From Dinochytrium kinnereticum (lineage: Eukaryota; Chytridiomycota; Chytridiomycetes; Chytridiales; Chytridiaceae): a stretch of DNA of 41,067 nucleotides. The stretch is taken from the NCBI GenBank assembly GCA_027604005.1, contig JADGJT010000192.1, positions 1 to 41,067 of the forward strand, read 5' to 3'. The notes beneath the pieces were generated by a model that saw only the letters and a program-made list of their open reading frames with translations, ran no database searches and was not told where the DNA came from. This document shows positions 32,101-41,067 of this stretch, one piece after another; within the stretch, counting starts at the first letter, position 1, and each line of letters opens with the position of its first letter. The position numbers and the translations under genes were made by a program.

Positions 32101-32420
32101 TCTGTGATAACTTTCTTCTTAGTAGAGGCGGAGGGGACATCGCGGCCTTCCACCACCGCCTTAAGTTTGGCATAGGATTTGTATCTGCGCGCTGACAAAA
32201 TGAAGAGGCAATGTTTGCTTAATGATGTTGCAGATGGTGATAATACAGAGAGATGGAATGTACCAATTTCCTTGTCTGAGGCAATGTCCTTTTTGTCAGG
32301 CTTCCTCCCCTCCCTTTGAAGGAAAGTGTGCTCCCACTCCTTGAGCTCCTTCTTGATGGCCTTGAGGTCGGCCTGCAAGTCTCCAGCACTCTTCCCTCCG
32401 GCAGCAGCGTCAGTGGGCAT
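29189..32420 (-). CDS. Tubby-like protein with an Sld2/RECQL4-like N-terminal segment
   Basis: Eight exons (32264-32420, 31454-32191, 30497-31331, 30181-30396, 29789-29888, 29674-29739, 29429-29606, 29189-29319) give 806 residues. The Tubby C-terminal domain fills residues ~565-806: [103 protein letters not shown] and the end [12 protein letters not shown]. The barrel with its central helix and the basic RKRKKSK patch that binds PI(4,5)P2 in animal Tubby are both present. Residues ~17-65 ([36 protein letters not shown]) match the pattern of the Sld2/Drc1 and RECQL4 N terminus, unexpected in a Tubby protein. The middle is disordered, with an Arg/Glu-rich charged helix near 130-170. In animals Tubby proteins link phosphoinositides, IFT-A and GPCR entry into cilia. 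Confidence 0.9.
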
Positions 32421-33160
32421 GTCGTTTGGATGCTCGGATGAGCAGGTATGTTGGGCAGGAGGCTGGACGTGAGATGGATGGATTATTGGACTTGAGCGAG
32501 CGTTGGTTGTGATCAGAATGTCAACAGGTGGTTTGTTTGCCAGTCGAGTGACAACTCAACCTGGAATTTTTGACAATCTGCGTTGTGCTGAAGAATATCG
32601 TCCTGCGTTTTTATGGCGTTCAAATTCCCCCCAAACGAGCGACGTTTCGCTGTCTGGCCAGGTGAGAACGAGGGAATCGAGCGCCTGAGGGGCTGATAGC
32701 GTGTCATGCAGCTTCAACGGCAGCCTATTCAGGGGAAGGTGGAGATGCAGGCACTTCAAACTGCACCTTGAACGCATGGTGAGCATGGGCCGTCTGTGGG
32801 TGTGTGGCAAAAAAAGAGGGTTGTGTGCGTGAATAAAGGCGTGAGCATGCATAGATACTCTTATTTTTATACCAGCCAAGGTATTGGATTGACGGCCGCG
32901 CTCACTCATTCCTCAGGGCCATGTTGCATCCTTCCTTTCACTCTGAACCCCGTTCAACACACAATATGTAATGTTGGTTTTGGAATGTCGCTTTTAATTG
33001 GATACTGGTCGGCTTTACTGCAACCGCTTTGACATGAGAGACAAATGGCTCGGAGTAACTAGCAGTATGCTGCAGGTTAGCAGTCTCATCTCCAGATCCT
33101 ATTTATTGCAAATACGGAGCAATGCGCATTGCTCAACGATGCAAAAGTGCTCTTGGCATC
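32421..33160. other. Upstream region of the Tubby gene
   Basis: 740 bp between the Tubby start (-) and the PI31 stop (-). It must hold the Tubby promoter and the PI31 3' region. Short open frames are present on both strands, none with a domain or convincing exon partners. Confidence 0.5.
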
Positions 33161-34620
33161 TTACAAAAACATGTTATCATATCCAGGTGGTGGCAGCTCA
33201 TCATTATCGGGTCCCATTCTAAAAAGAGCAAAAAACAAAAACAAAAACAAACCATTAGCAATGGAAAGAAAGAAAAAGGGCAACACCTCGTCTAGGATTT
33301 TTAAAACAAAACTCAAGCATACCTCCTTGGCGGCTGTCTCGGTCCACCGGCCCTAGGTCCCAAGGGACCACCTTCAAATCCCCCACGCCCAGGCCCCATC
33401 GGTCCAACCCCACCTCCAAAACCACCAGGTCGAGGTCCAAACGGCCCAATGGGGTCAAACCTTGCTCCAGGAGGAACAGCACCAGGAGGTAAAAAGCTGC
33501 CTCCACCAGGGTATCTCCCGGGCCCAGTAAATCCTCCTCCATACCCCCCTCCGCCTCCTCCAAACATGGGATGATCAGGGCCCACAATCATGCCCCCTCC
33601 AGGATGCATGCCGCCGCTGTGACATCAGATCAGGGTTCAGTGACGAGATTTCGGTCAGAAAAAACTTACCGAGGTGGAATGATTCCAGGAGCAGCGGCAA
33701 ATGGGTCCAGATCAACATCCCCGATTCCATATGGGCTTCTACCGGGGAAAAAGCTTGCTGGCCCACCTCCTCGTGGGGGCGGCACAAACGAAGGATCAAT
33801 CAATCCGCCCCCCTCATCATAATCACGGAATCTTCTTCCCCTCGACTCATCTCTCAAAGACGATGAAGACGAAGATGTCGCAGGCTCATAGCCCTCTTTT
33901 CCAAGATTGGGAGCGACCTTATCAACAATATCCTTCTTGAATTGAAAAATGAGATGGACGAGGGCGTTTGAAGAAGCAAAGAGGGTTGGGAGGGTTGTAG
34001 CAGTAGGGCTGAGCGGGAAGGTTGCGGATGAAGAGATGATGGTTGGCAGAGTTAATTCGATGGTTTGAAGGCGGTTATCCTGTATAAAAAAAGGAGTCAA
34101 CAACCTTCAAATTTCTTCTAGATAGGATTCACCTCAATGGCTAAGCAATGAATAACAAGACGATCTGCAATCTTCATCCCTTTTAACAAAAAAGTGAAGG
34201 ACGACCGAGGATGTGTATACCGAAACGCATACACATCTTGCGACGCATTCCAGGTGTCAGGAAGTTGGCCAAATTCCTCCCCTTTGGCTTCCCCTAAAAA
34301 AAAAAATAATAAAAAAAACAAACGCTCGCATTAGCCCAGCTTCACATACTCACAAAACAAACAAAAACAAAAAAAAATCGCGGACCTTCTGATCCTTCTT
34401 CACCCACCCCCCTAAACCTGAACCCCAAACTAACCATCACACTGTGCAGAGTGGCGAAGGTTAAATCTGCAGGGGAACGAAGAGACGGGGATGCAGTTTG
34501 GGATGGCAGCGAGTCTTTCAGGATGTTGAGGATAACCGGGGTGCTGAGAGGGGCTTGAGAGGCCTCAAGAGTGGTGGCCGTGCGCCGGCTCGCATCCTCG
34601 TCGTCTTGAGTGGAGGACAT
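33161..34620 (-). CDS. PSMF1: Proteasome regulator PI31
   Basis: Five exons (34386-34620, 34133-34293, 33670-34079, 33323-33616, 33161-33218) give 385 residues. The N-terminal FP domain (about 1-200) shows YAFRYTHPRSS, FLLKGMKIADRL and VIHCLAIEDNR. The Pro/Gly-rich C-terminal part carries DVDLDPFAA, GGMIVGPDHPMF and LPPGAVPPGARFDPIGP, the PI31 C-terminal signature. The last exon was found by family knowledge: reading on from the GTATGC donor gives a poor ending, but an acceptor at 33219-33220 gives DNDELPPPGYDNMFL, closely matching the ending of animal PI31. PI31 binds the 20S proteasome through its C terminus and an FP-domain partner (an F-box protein) and affects proteasome assembly or transport. 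One GG-rich stretch (about 295-310) is a simple expansion. Confidence 0.93.
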
Positions 34621-35371
34621 GTACGTACAGGGACTAAAATTTTTATTGAAGCTGTGCCAACCATCGCAGAGTGTTGGCCTGATGTCCACACGAGCTCACA
34701 TCCTCCTTTGCGCGTTCTTCACGCGTTGGCTTCAAGAGAAATCTCATTGGAATCGGCGGCTGTCCTAAACGTTGCACTTTGCCAATAAGTGTAGTTGGTT
34801 TGGTCATCAGGTGTTGCGATCATCATCCACTGCTTAAGAACCCCGCCAAAGCCCTCTGATTCGGCTCAAGCTTTTGGGGAAAGATAGAGAGATATGCTGA
34901 AAATAACAAACAAAGCTGTTAACATAAAGCGCTTCTTCAAGAAGCCTGAGGCATACAGGAGGCCTAGTTGGATATCCAAATCCCTTACTCACATCTATGG
35001 CGAAGCTTCTTTTTCGTTGGATTAGGGCTTTACATGCCGTACTCACCCTTCTCAATTCGCAACATTTCTGCAATCAGAAAAACTTAAGCCCGCCTTAATT
35101 ACTGTAATCTACTGGCGCGTTTTAAGTCATGTTGATTGTTAGTTCCTAATCATTATCAAATGTTCCGCCATTCTTCGTTTCATAAACCACAACCGCAACG
35201 TGCTTCTTAAACTTTTCTCCACAAGTTGTGGTTAAAGAAAATGGGAAGTTAAATGAAAATCCACAAGCACAGATCTGTTCACGTAGATTTCCAAAACTGA
35301 TACTTCATGCGTGGTTTCGTCGTTTACATGCCGGTTCAGCCTCTTTAACTTCGGGTCTTGAGTATAGAACT
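34621..35371. promoter_or_regulatory. Divergent region between PI31 and the receptor gene
   Basis: 751 bp between two divergent start codons. On the minus strand near 34870-35075 there are well-formed splice signals around very short open pieces: TTGCAG before an ATG-containing segment, a GTGAGT, a CCCTAATCC branch site with ATAG, another GTGAGT, and later TTTTCAG. They may belong to spliced 5' leader exons of PI31 or a small non-coding RNA. No coding product could be assembled. Confidence 0.4.
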
Positions 35372-38300
35372 ATGTCCAAAGCAAGGACGTGGGTGCTATG
35401 GTTTCTAATCGTTTCATATATCATTTTCGTGCAAGCAGGGTAAAGTCTACCTGAACTGACAGCACTAAAAACTCACGCTTAACAACCCCCCCTGAACAGA
35501 ACCAGGAAAACTGTCCGGTTTCTAACACTAGCCACCGCCTCCTTGCCCTCAATTAAGGCCGATCTAAAGTCCTACAGAAAAGTCATAGACTCCCTAAAGA
35601 CCCATCACGGTATCGACCTTCAGGTCACAGTCGCACCGACCTACTCTTCTTCTGACTATGCAGCACTTGTGGGAGCACTGATGAGACTGAATAGTAGCGA
35701 CTTTGATATTTATATGGTTGATGTGGTTTGGCCAGGAAGTTTCGCGGATGCGTTGCTTGATTTGGCGGGGTACTTTGGAGAGGATGTTGGCAACGAACAT
35801 TTGAAAGGTGTTTTCAAGGCAAATTTCATTGGGGGAAGGCAAGGTCCGTGAGCTTTTTTTTGTTGGTGTGTTTTGTTGATTTGTTTTTTGTTGGCTTTTG
35901 GATTGCTAGATTAGCGTAGGAATTTTGCTCTGCGTTTCTGTTATACTGTTTCCCCACATCCAATGAACCCTGTTTCATTAGTTTTTGTCGTAAATGTACA
36001 ATACTATTCTTGGTCACTTCGTCTTAGTCTCCTTGTCAATAATGCCTCTTTTTTTTTCCTTCTTTTTTTTTTTGCCCATCTGGCACATCTTATTTGTGAG
36101 GCAAGATACTTTCGCATTGCTCTTCTTCGTATCCCGCATTCCTTTTTCTTTATCCCATTATTCATTATTCCAAAGTTTTGGGATCCAATATTATTCTCAT
36201 CCTTTGCATGTATACATTCAACCTGCCACAATGTGTTTTATTCCTTAACTTTTCGTTCATTTCTACCTTTCTCAAACCTTTTCATTAACGCCTTACATGT
36301 TTCATGGCCATACTCCGCAATTTTCTAGTCGCAGTCCCATTCTCCGCGGATTATGGCGTCTTCTATTACCGCACCGACCTTCTCCATAAATACAACTTCA
36401 CGTCCCCTCCCGAAACCTGGGACGAAATGGAACACATGATGGAAACGATTTTACCGGCGGAACGGGTTGTGAATCCTCATCTTTATGGATATTCGGGGCA
36501 GTTTAACTGTTGAGTAATCTTTCCGTTTTCTCCAGATTTTTTCAAGGGGCTTTTTTATGGGGTTTAGTACGTGCTGGCCCTTGCTTTGCTGTGGGGTCGA
36601 GCTTTTCTATGAAATTGATCTGAGGGTCTTGTTTTTATTGTATTGATGAATGACTTCCGATCTTCTCTTTGTGAACTTGGCAATCCTTGAATTATAATCT
36701 TGATTCACTCTTATTAATATGCCCACTCCCTCTTTTTTGAAAAAAAAAACACAACAAACTAGCTTATGAGGGCCTCACGTGCAACTTTCTTGAGTGGGTT
36801 TCATCAGTCGGAGGTGGGAATATTATTGAAATGAACAAGACTGTGTCTATTCGAAATGACAAAGTGCAGAGGATGCTGGAGAGGATGAGAAGTTGGGTAA
36901 TAGAGAAGAACTATATAGGAAACTCGGCATTAACGTCTAACGAGAGGAGTTCAATGGAAAGCTGGTTGAACGGGTGAGCGCATTTGTCGAGGTTTTCCAC
37001 TTTACTTTCTTGCCTTTTATTGAAGGAAAGAATATTGCTACTTAAGTAGAATCATTTTGTGATTGAAGATAAACTTTGAAGGTTGATTGAGCCCTATCGA
37101 TAAATGATTCTTTACATATGTCTAACACCTCATCATACCCTTTAAGAAACGTTATCTTTCTCCGCAGCTGGCCCTACATACACACCATAACAATGCGTGA
37201 CCCAACCTTTCCACACTTGAATGGCAGTCCTGCCTTCAACATGACTCAAATTCCTGGGCTAGAGAAAGGCCAAAGTGCCTCAGCGTTGGGTGGATGGCAT
37301 CTGGCTGTGAATAAACATTCAAAGGATGTTCAGAGCGCTGTTATTGCGGTTGGACAACTGATGGGACGTGAGTTTCAGATTGATAGGGCAAAGTTATCGG
37401 GGGTTTTACCGACTATTAGAAGTATATATGAGGGTGAGTCTTTCGTGCTTTTTCTTTTCTGTTGAGAAGGGTAATAAGATTCGCTTTCATAGATCCAGAA
37501 TATTGCGTTTTCAATCCTCTATGCACTGTTTATGGATCCTTAAAGGTTGTTGCAAGGCCTTCTTCGGGGACGGCGCCATATTATCTAGAGGCTTCAGAGG
37601 CTATATATAGGCATGTGAACAGGATTCTACGGGGGGAGTTAGAGGTAGCTTCTGGACTTGCAACCATGTGAGTATTGTTACTGCCAAGTGGGTTTTAGTT
37701 TCGATTTGGGATGATGCGTAGGTTAAACGAATCTTCAACCAGGGAGGTCGAGATTCAAAAAGCTATGAAGACATATGTTGAGCCTCCTCGGGTCTATAAG
37801 TCACCAGGTAACGTTTCCAACACAGTAATATAAAGATGCTACCAAACTAATTCACGAATAAAAAACAACCGCCAACGCAGTCTACATATCCCACTTTGAA
37901 CCAATATCCCTGATCTTTCAAGCACTTGCCATCCTCTTCTCTCTCCTCTCTCTCGCTTTTTTCATCATCTCTTTAATAAATCGCGCCCACAAGATCTTCA
38001 GTATAACAACACCAACCTTTCTCCTCATATTGACGGCTGGAACGCTCATGGAGTATGTCAGCATGTTTGCTTACACTGGACTACCAACGACTCTAAAATG
38101 CGTAGCTCAACCTTGGCTTGTTGTGGTTGGCTTTTCAACGGTGTTCTCCGGAATGACTGTGATGGAGTGGAGGGTTTTTACAGTATTTAGGTATTCAACT
38201 ACCCATGTCTTCTCATTTTTGCCTTACCGCTTCGTTGTTTCCTGGATAACGCTGCATTTTATTCCGTTAACAACCGTACCCTTCCACAGGAACACGTATC

Positions 38301-39529
38301 AAATGAAAGCAAGACATTCCGACATGATCCTCCTAAAATGTTGTGCGGCCACCACATCCATCAATCTCCTCATCCTCACAACATGGACCCTCCTAGACCC
38401 TCCTCGCCCAGCCCTCAAATTCTGGACAGACGATACCCAATACTGGACTTGCTCTTCACTGACTGTGATGTCAGATTGGATGTTTAATGGGATTTTGGTG
38501 GGTTATAATGGTTTGGTGGTGGGGGGTTTGGCGGTTTTTTTGGCATTCAAGAGTAGAACTTTGAAGGTTGGGTTTGGGGAGGCGATGCATTTGAGATACT
38601 GCGTCTATTCGGTCACGCTTCTTTGCTCGATATTGGTGAGCCAACCTCAATTCTCACAAAAGCGATTGACAACCTCACCATTTTTATAGATCCCTCTTTC
38701 CTATATGAACAACCTGGGCCCTCGGTTTCGTTATGTCTTCCGATCGTCTTTGATCATAATGTCATCTTTATCTGTCTCCATCAACATATTTTTACCAAAG
38801 ATTCTGATGATGAGACGACCAGAGGCAACGGAGTATGGGGATTCAAGGGGAAAGTTGAGCGGTGAAGACGGGAAGCTTTTAGGGAGGAGGCTTTATGGGG
38901 GAGGGCAGGGATCTATTGGGAAGAGAGTGGATAGTGAGTTAAACGTGAGTGATATTTCTTTTAAAAAATTCACATTAGTATAATGTTTTGGTGAGAATAG
39001 ACCCTTTTCCATACTTTTTTTTTTTAATTTGGTCTGAAAATAGGCCGGATTACATGTGTTTTTTTTTTTGTGTCTAACACTGAAATGTTCAGATAATTGA
39101 AGGAAAGATACTTCTTCGACACGGAAAGTCAAAGGTCGCGCTAAATCTTATACCCTGGGACATCTACCTCGCCATCCTAATCCCATCATCTAAACTTCTC
39201 ATCCTCCATCCCGTCAACACTTCCAACGAGGTAAATCCCATTCTCCCCGCCCAAAAATAAGAATTCCCCCAATACTCACGTAAAAAACTGAAAATCAGAC
39301 CTCCTCAACGACAAGAGGCTCCTCGCACCTCATCCGAAAAATTGACATGGACGATCGAGACGAAACATCAGATCAAATAACTCTAAGGTTTACTATCAAC
39401 GAGATGGCACACCATCAGGTTCAATTCGCCTCTGCTGAGCAGAGAGAGGTCTGGATTGAAGTTTTGAGGAAGATTGTGGGCAGCGGAGAAAGCGAAGGGG
39501 TGATAACATCAACTCTGGACATGAGCTGA
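35372..39529 (+). CDS. Fusion receptor: secreted sugar-binding domain + class C (GABA-B-like) 7TM + PH-like domain
   Basis: Twelve exons (35372-35439, 35500-35843, 36329-36508, 36763-36973, 37147-37433, 37493-37667, 37722-37807, 37881-38190, 38290-38635, 38690-38944, 39093-39230, 39299-39529) give 876 residues. Residues 1-23 are a signal peptide (WVLWFLIVSYIIFVQA). Residues ~25-420 resemble family 1 ABC sugar-binding proteins of the ThuE/maltose-trehalose type: DIYMVDVVWPGSFAD, VAVPFSADYGVFYYRTDLL, PPETWDEM, YEGLTCNFLEWV, FLRSWPY, LGGWHLAVNK. Seven helices follow (about 455-715) with class C landmarks WRVFTVFRN, LRYCVYSVTLLCSIL and FLPKIL, closest to GABA-B receptors. Residues ~755-865 read as a PH domain (EGKILLRHGK, LAILIPSSKLLIL, QFASAEQREVWIEVL). 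Exon 5 was started at 37147 and not at 37168 because this keeps FLRSWPY; both are in frame. Likely a plasma- or ciliary-membrane sugar sensor signalling through G proteins. Confidence 0.88.
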
Positions 39530-39846
39530 AAATTGCAAAAAAGACTACAGGTGGGTCGTGGGTCTTGATACTTCAAGGGATCTCTTGATTTATTCAGCTG
39601 TATTTACAATAAAGATATATATAAAAAAAGGTAATGTTCACAACCACACAGCTCAACGGGGATGATAAAGAGATAAGAAACAAAATCAAAACACAAAGCA
39701 AAACTAAACAACGGCAAAAAAAACAAACAAAACAAAAACAAAACAACCCCAAAAAAGCCTCTCGTAAGTGCTTCTCGCAAAAAATGAATGAGGGAATGAC
39801 ATTAAAAAACAAAAACAAACCCGACCCACGCCCCCACCAAAACCAA
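39530..39846. other. Convergent 3' spacer
   Basis: Between the receptor stop (+) and the TBC gene stop (-). It is strongly A-rich on the plus strand (about 39660-39830). No gene is seen. Confidence 0.5.
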
Positions 39847-40831
39847 TCACTCAACCTTCTTCCCCTCTGTCACCCCCCCACCCCTAAGCCTCTCCTCTCC
39901 AACCCTAACCATCTCCACAACCTCCCCCAACCTAACCCTCTCCTCCTCCTCCCCCCTCGGAGTCCCAGGCGCCGAGACATAAATCGAGCTGGTCGAAGAA
40001 TCCGAGGAAGCTCGTCGTCGACGTCGCAAGTTCGAGACAGGTGAGGACCGAGAGATGGCTCCAACCGAGGCGGCGCGGACACGGAAACGGAGGTAAAGAA
40101 GCTCTGCAGCTTCCAGGGTTGGGTCGAGAGGGATTTTGGTGGAGAGGTCGTTGATGTACTGTTTAAAAAAAAAAAAAAAGGCGAGGGGGGAGGAGGGGGT
40201 TAGTTTTTTTTTCTCTTTCCTTCTTTAAAGGGGAGGTGGGGAGGGTTTCGTGTGGAGTGCTTCACTTTCGAATTCCCCAATCCGATGGGGGGGGGGTCCA
40301 TATTTTTCTTGATCAAACACGAAAGAAGTGGAAGACGAGGGTACTGTTACCCTTCACCATCCTAAACCCCAACAAAAAAAACAAAAAATACAAAAAAAAA
40401 ACAAACAAACAAAAAAATCAAAGCAAGGAACAAACAATAACAAAAATAAAAAAAGAATAAAAAAAACAAACAAGCAAGCAAAAGCAACCACCAACCCCCC
40501 CCCTCTCCATACACACCTTCAAAACCTCATCAAAATTCCTCAAACACCGAACAACAGCATCCCGATGCTCATCCAACACCGCCAACGCAACAAAATACTC
40601 AAACTCCTCTCCAGCCCATCCCGAAAAGATAACCTCCCAAAGCCTCAACGTGTCATTGAACGAAAACTCCCTCTTGAAAAGAACCAAAAACCATCGAAAG
40701 CAGCAGAACAGGTTACTCGCCCCCGTCAGCTCAAGGTGAAGGTGGAGGTGGGGGTCAGTGAGTTTCAGGAGGGAGTTGAGGGTTGTGAGGTGCGTTCGCA
40801 TGCCGAGACCGTCGTGGCGAAAGTTGGATTT
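39847..40831 (-). CDS. TBC-domain Rab GTPase-activating protein, C-terminal part (gene runs off the window)
   Basis: Two exons are visible: 40517-40831 and the last one 39847-40158, both phase 0. They encode the end of a TBC domain: SNFRHDGLGMRTHL, LFCCFRWFLVLFKREFSF, LRLWEVIFSGW, FVALAVLDEHRDAVVR and FDEVLKYINDLS, then a Ser/Arg-rich tail. The pattern is that of TBC1D15/17 and yeast Gyp7, Rab GAPs acting on Rab7/Ypt7-type GTPases at late endosomes and vacuoles. The catalytic Arg and Gln fingers lie further upstream, outside the window. From 40832 to the right edge there is only intron-like sequence (G/T-rich in the sense direction), so the next exon is at least 236 bp away. The intron between the two exons (358 bp) is long for this region. 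Confidence 0.86.
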
Positions 40832-41067
40832 CTGGGGTTGGGTTGGGATGGGACGGGGGGGGTTAGTTTAGTGAAGGGAGCGATGCGGTGCCCCGATCAA
40901 AGGTGAGAAATAGTTCAAAAAAACAACAACAAAGCAAACATGGTTGCAAAAAGCCACGTGGAGCGACTACGCCAGGATGAAGAAACCATAGTAAAAAAAA
41001 AACAACAACAAAAAAACAAACACCAACACCGCCCCAACCCCTACCCCGCCAACGCCCCCCACCCCGG
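40832..41067. other. Intron of the TBC gene up to the window edge
   Basis: On the minus strand this is T- and G-rich with no TBC coding match in any frame. It ends at a CCCCAG acceptor at the exon boundary. Confidence 0.6.

Noticed and set aside
33255..33322. PI31 ending by read-through past the GTATGC donor or through the acceptor near 33293
   Set aside because: These give endings unlike the family, while the acceptor at 33219-33220 gives the conserved PPPGYDNM-type C terminus.
39634..40460. Lysine- and glutamine-rich plus-strand frames near the right edge
   Set aside because: They are translations of A-rich spacer and intron sequence opposite the TBC gene, with no domain.
1..41067. CRISPR arrays, insertion sequences, retrotransposons, tRNA or rRNA genes
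   Set aside because: I found no regularly spaced repeats, transposase or reverse-transcriptase motifs, terminal repeats, or cloverleaf and rRNA signatures by eye. A tRNA or covariance-model scan was not possible.

Overview
The window is nuclear DNA from a fungus. Genes lie close together on both strands, most have several short spliceosomal introns (about 40 to 130 bp, GT..AG, CTAAY-like branch sites), and fungal families such as a Zn2Cys6 regulator are present. A Tubby-domain protein, a class C receptor with a bacterial-type sugar-binding ectodomain, and a TMEM18 homologue point to an early-diverging zoosporic lineage, most likely Chytridiomycota. That placement is inference; no rRNA or organelle sequence is present. 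Exon boundaries were built by hand from splice signals, phase and family similarity. Every complete spliced model closes in frame.

Layout. 1-1663 is AT-rich with no gene I can support. 1664-3085 (-) is a non-RD protein kinase. 3722-4140 (-) holds a weak small-gene candidate. 4866-6198 (-) encodes ribosomal protein eL8 and shares a 96-bp promoter with a TMEM18 homologue (6295-7228, +). A four-segment membrane protein of unknown family (7327-8589, -) is divergent, 44 bp between start codons, from a DUF726/TMCO4-type hydrolase (8634-10270, +). Then come a Sel1-repeat protein (10310-11920, +), an AlkB-like dioxygenase (12258-13397, -), a membrane RING-H2 protein (13804-15573, -), a DUF962/Mpo1-like protein (16108-16954, +), a degenerate GST copy and an intact sigma-type GST (18044-19105, +), a disordered protein (19528-21608, +), an OMS1-like methyltransferase (21753-22625, +), a DUF1308/C7orf25 homologue (22784-24644, -) and a Zn2Cys6 transcription factor (25123-28759, -).

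The right-hand 12 kb is the most unusual part. It has a Tubby protein with an Sld2/RECQL4-like N-terminal segment (29189-32420, -), the proteasome regulator PI31 (33161-34620, -), and, divergent from PI31, an 876-residue receptor (35372-39529, +) that joins a secreted sugar-binding-protein domain, a GABA-B-like seven-helix domain and a C-terminal PH-like domain. The window ends inside a TBC Rab-GAP gene (39847 to about 40831, -).

How they fit together. Most genes are unrelated housekeeping functions packed closely, several sharing very short divergent promoters. The one functional link I would pursue is the receptor and the Tubby protein: in animals Tubby proteins carry GPCRs into cilia, and zoospores of chytrids have a cilium. 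The fusion receptor is the best candidate for an undescribed system.
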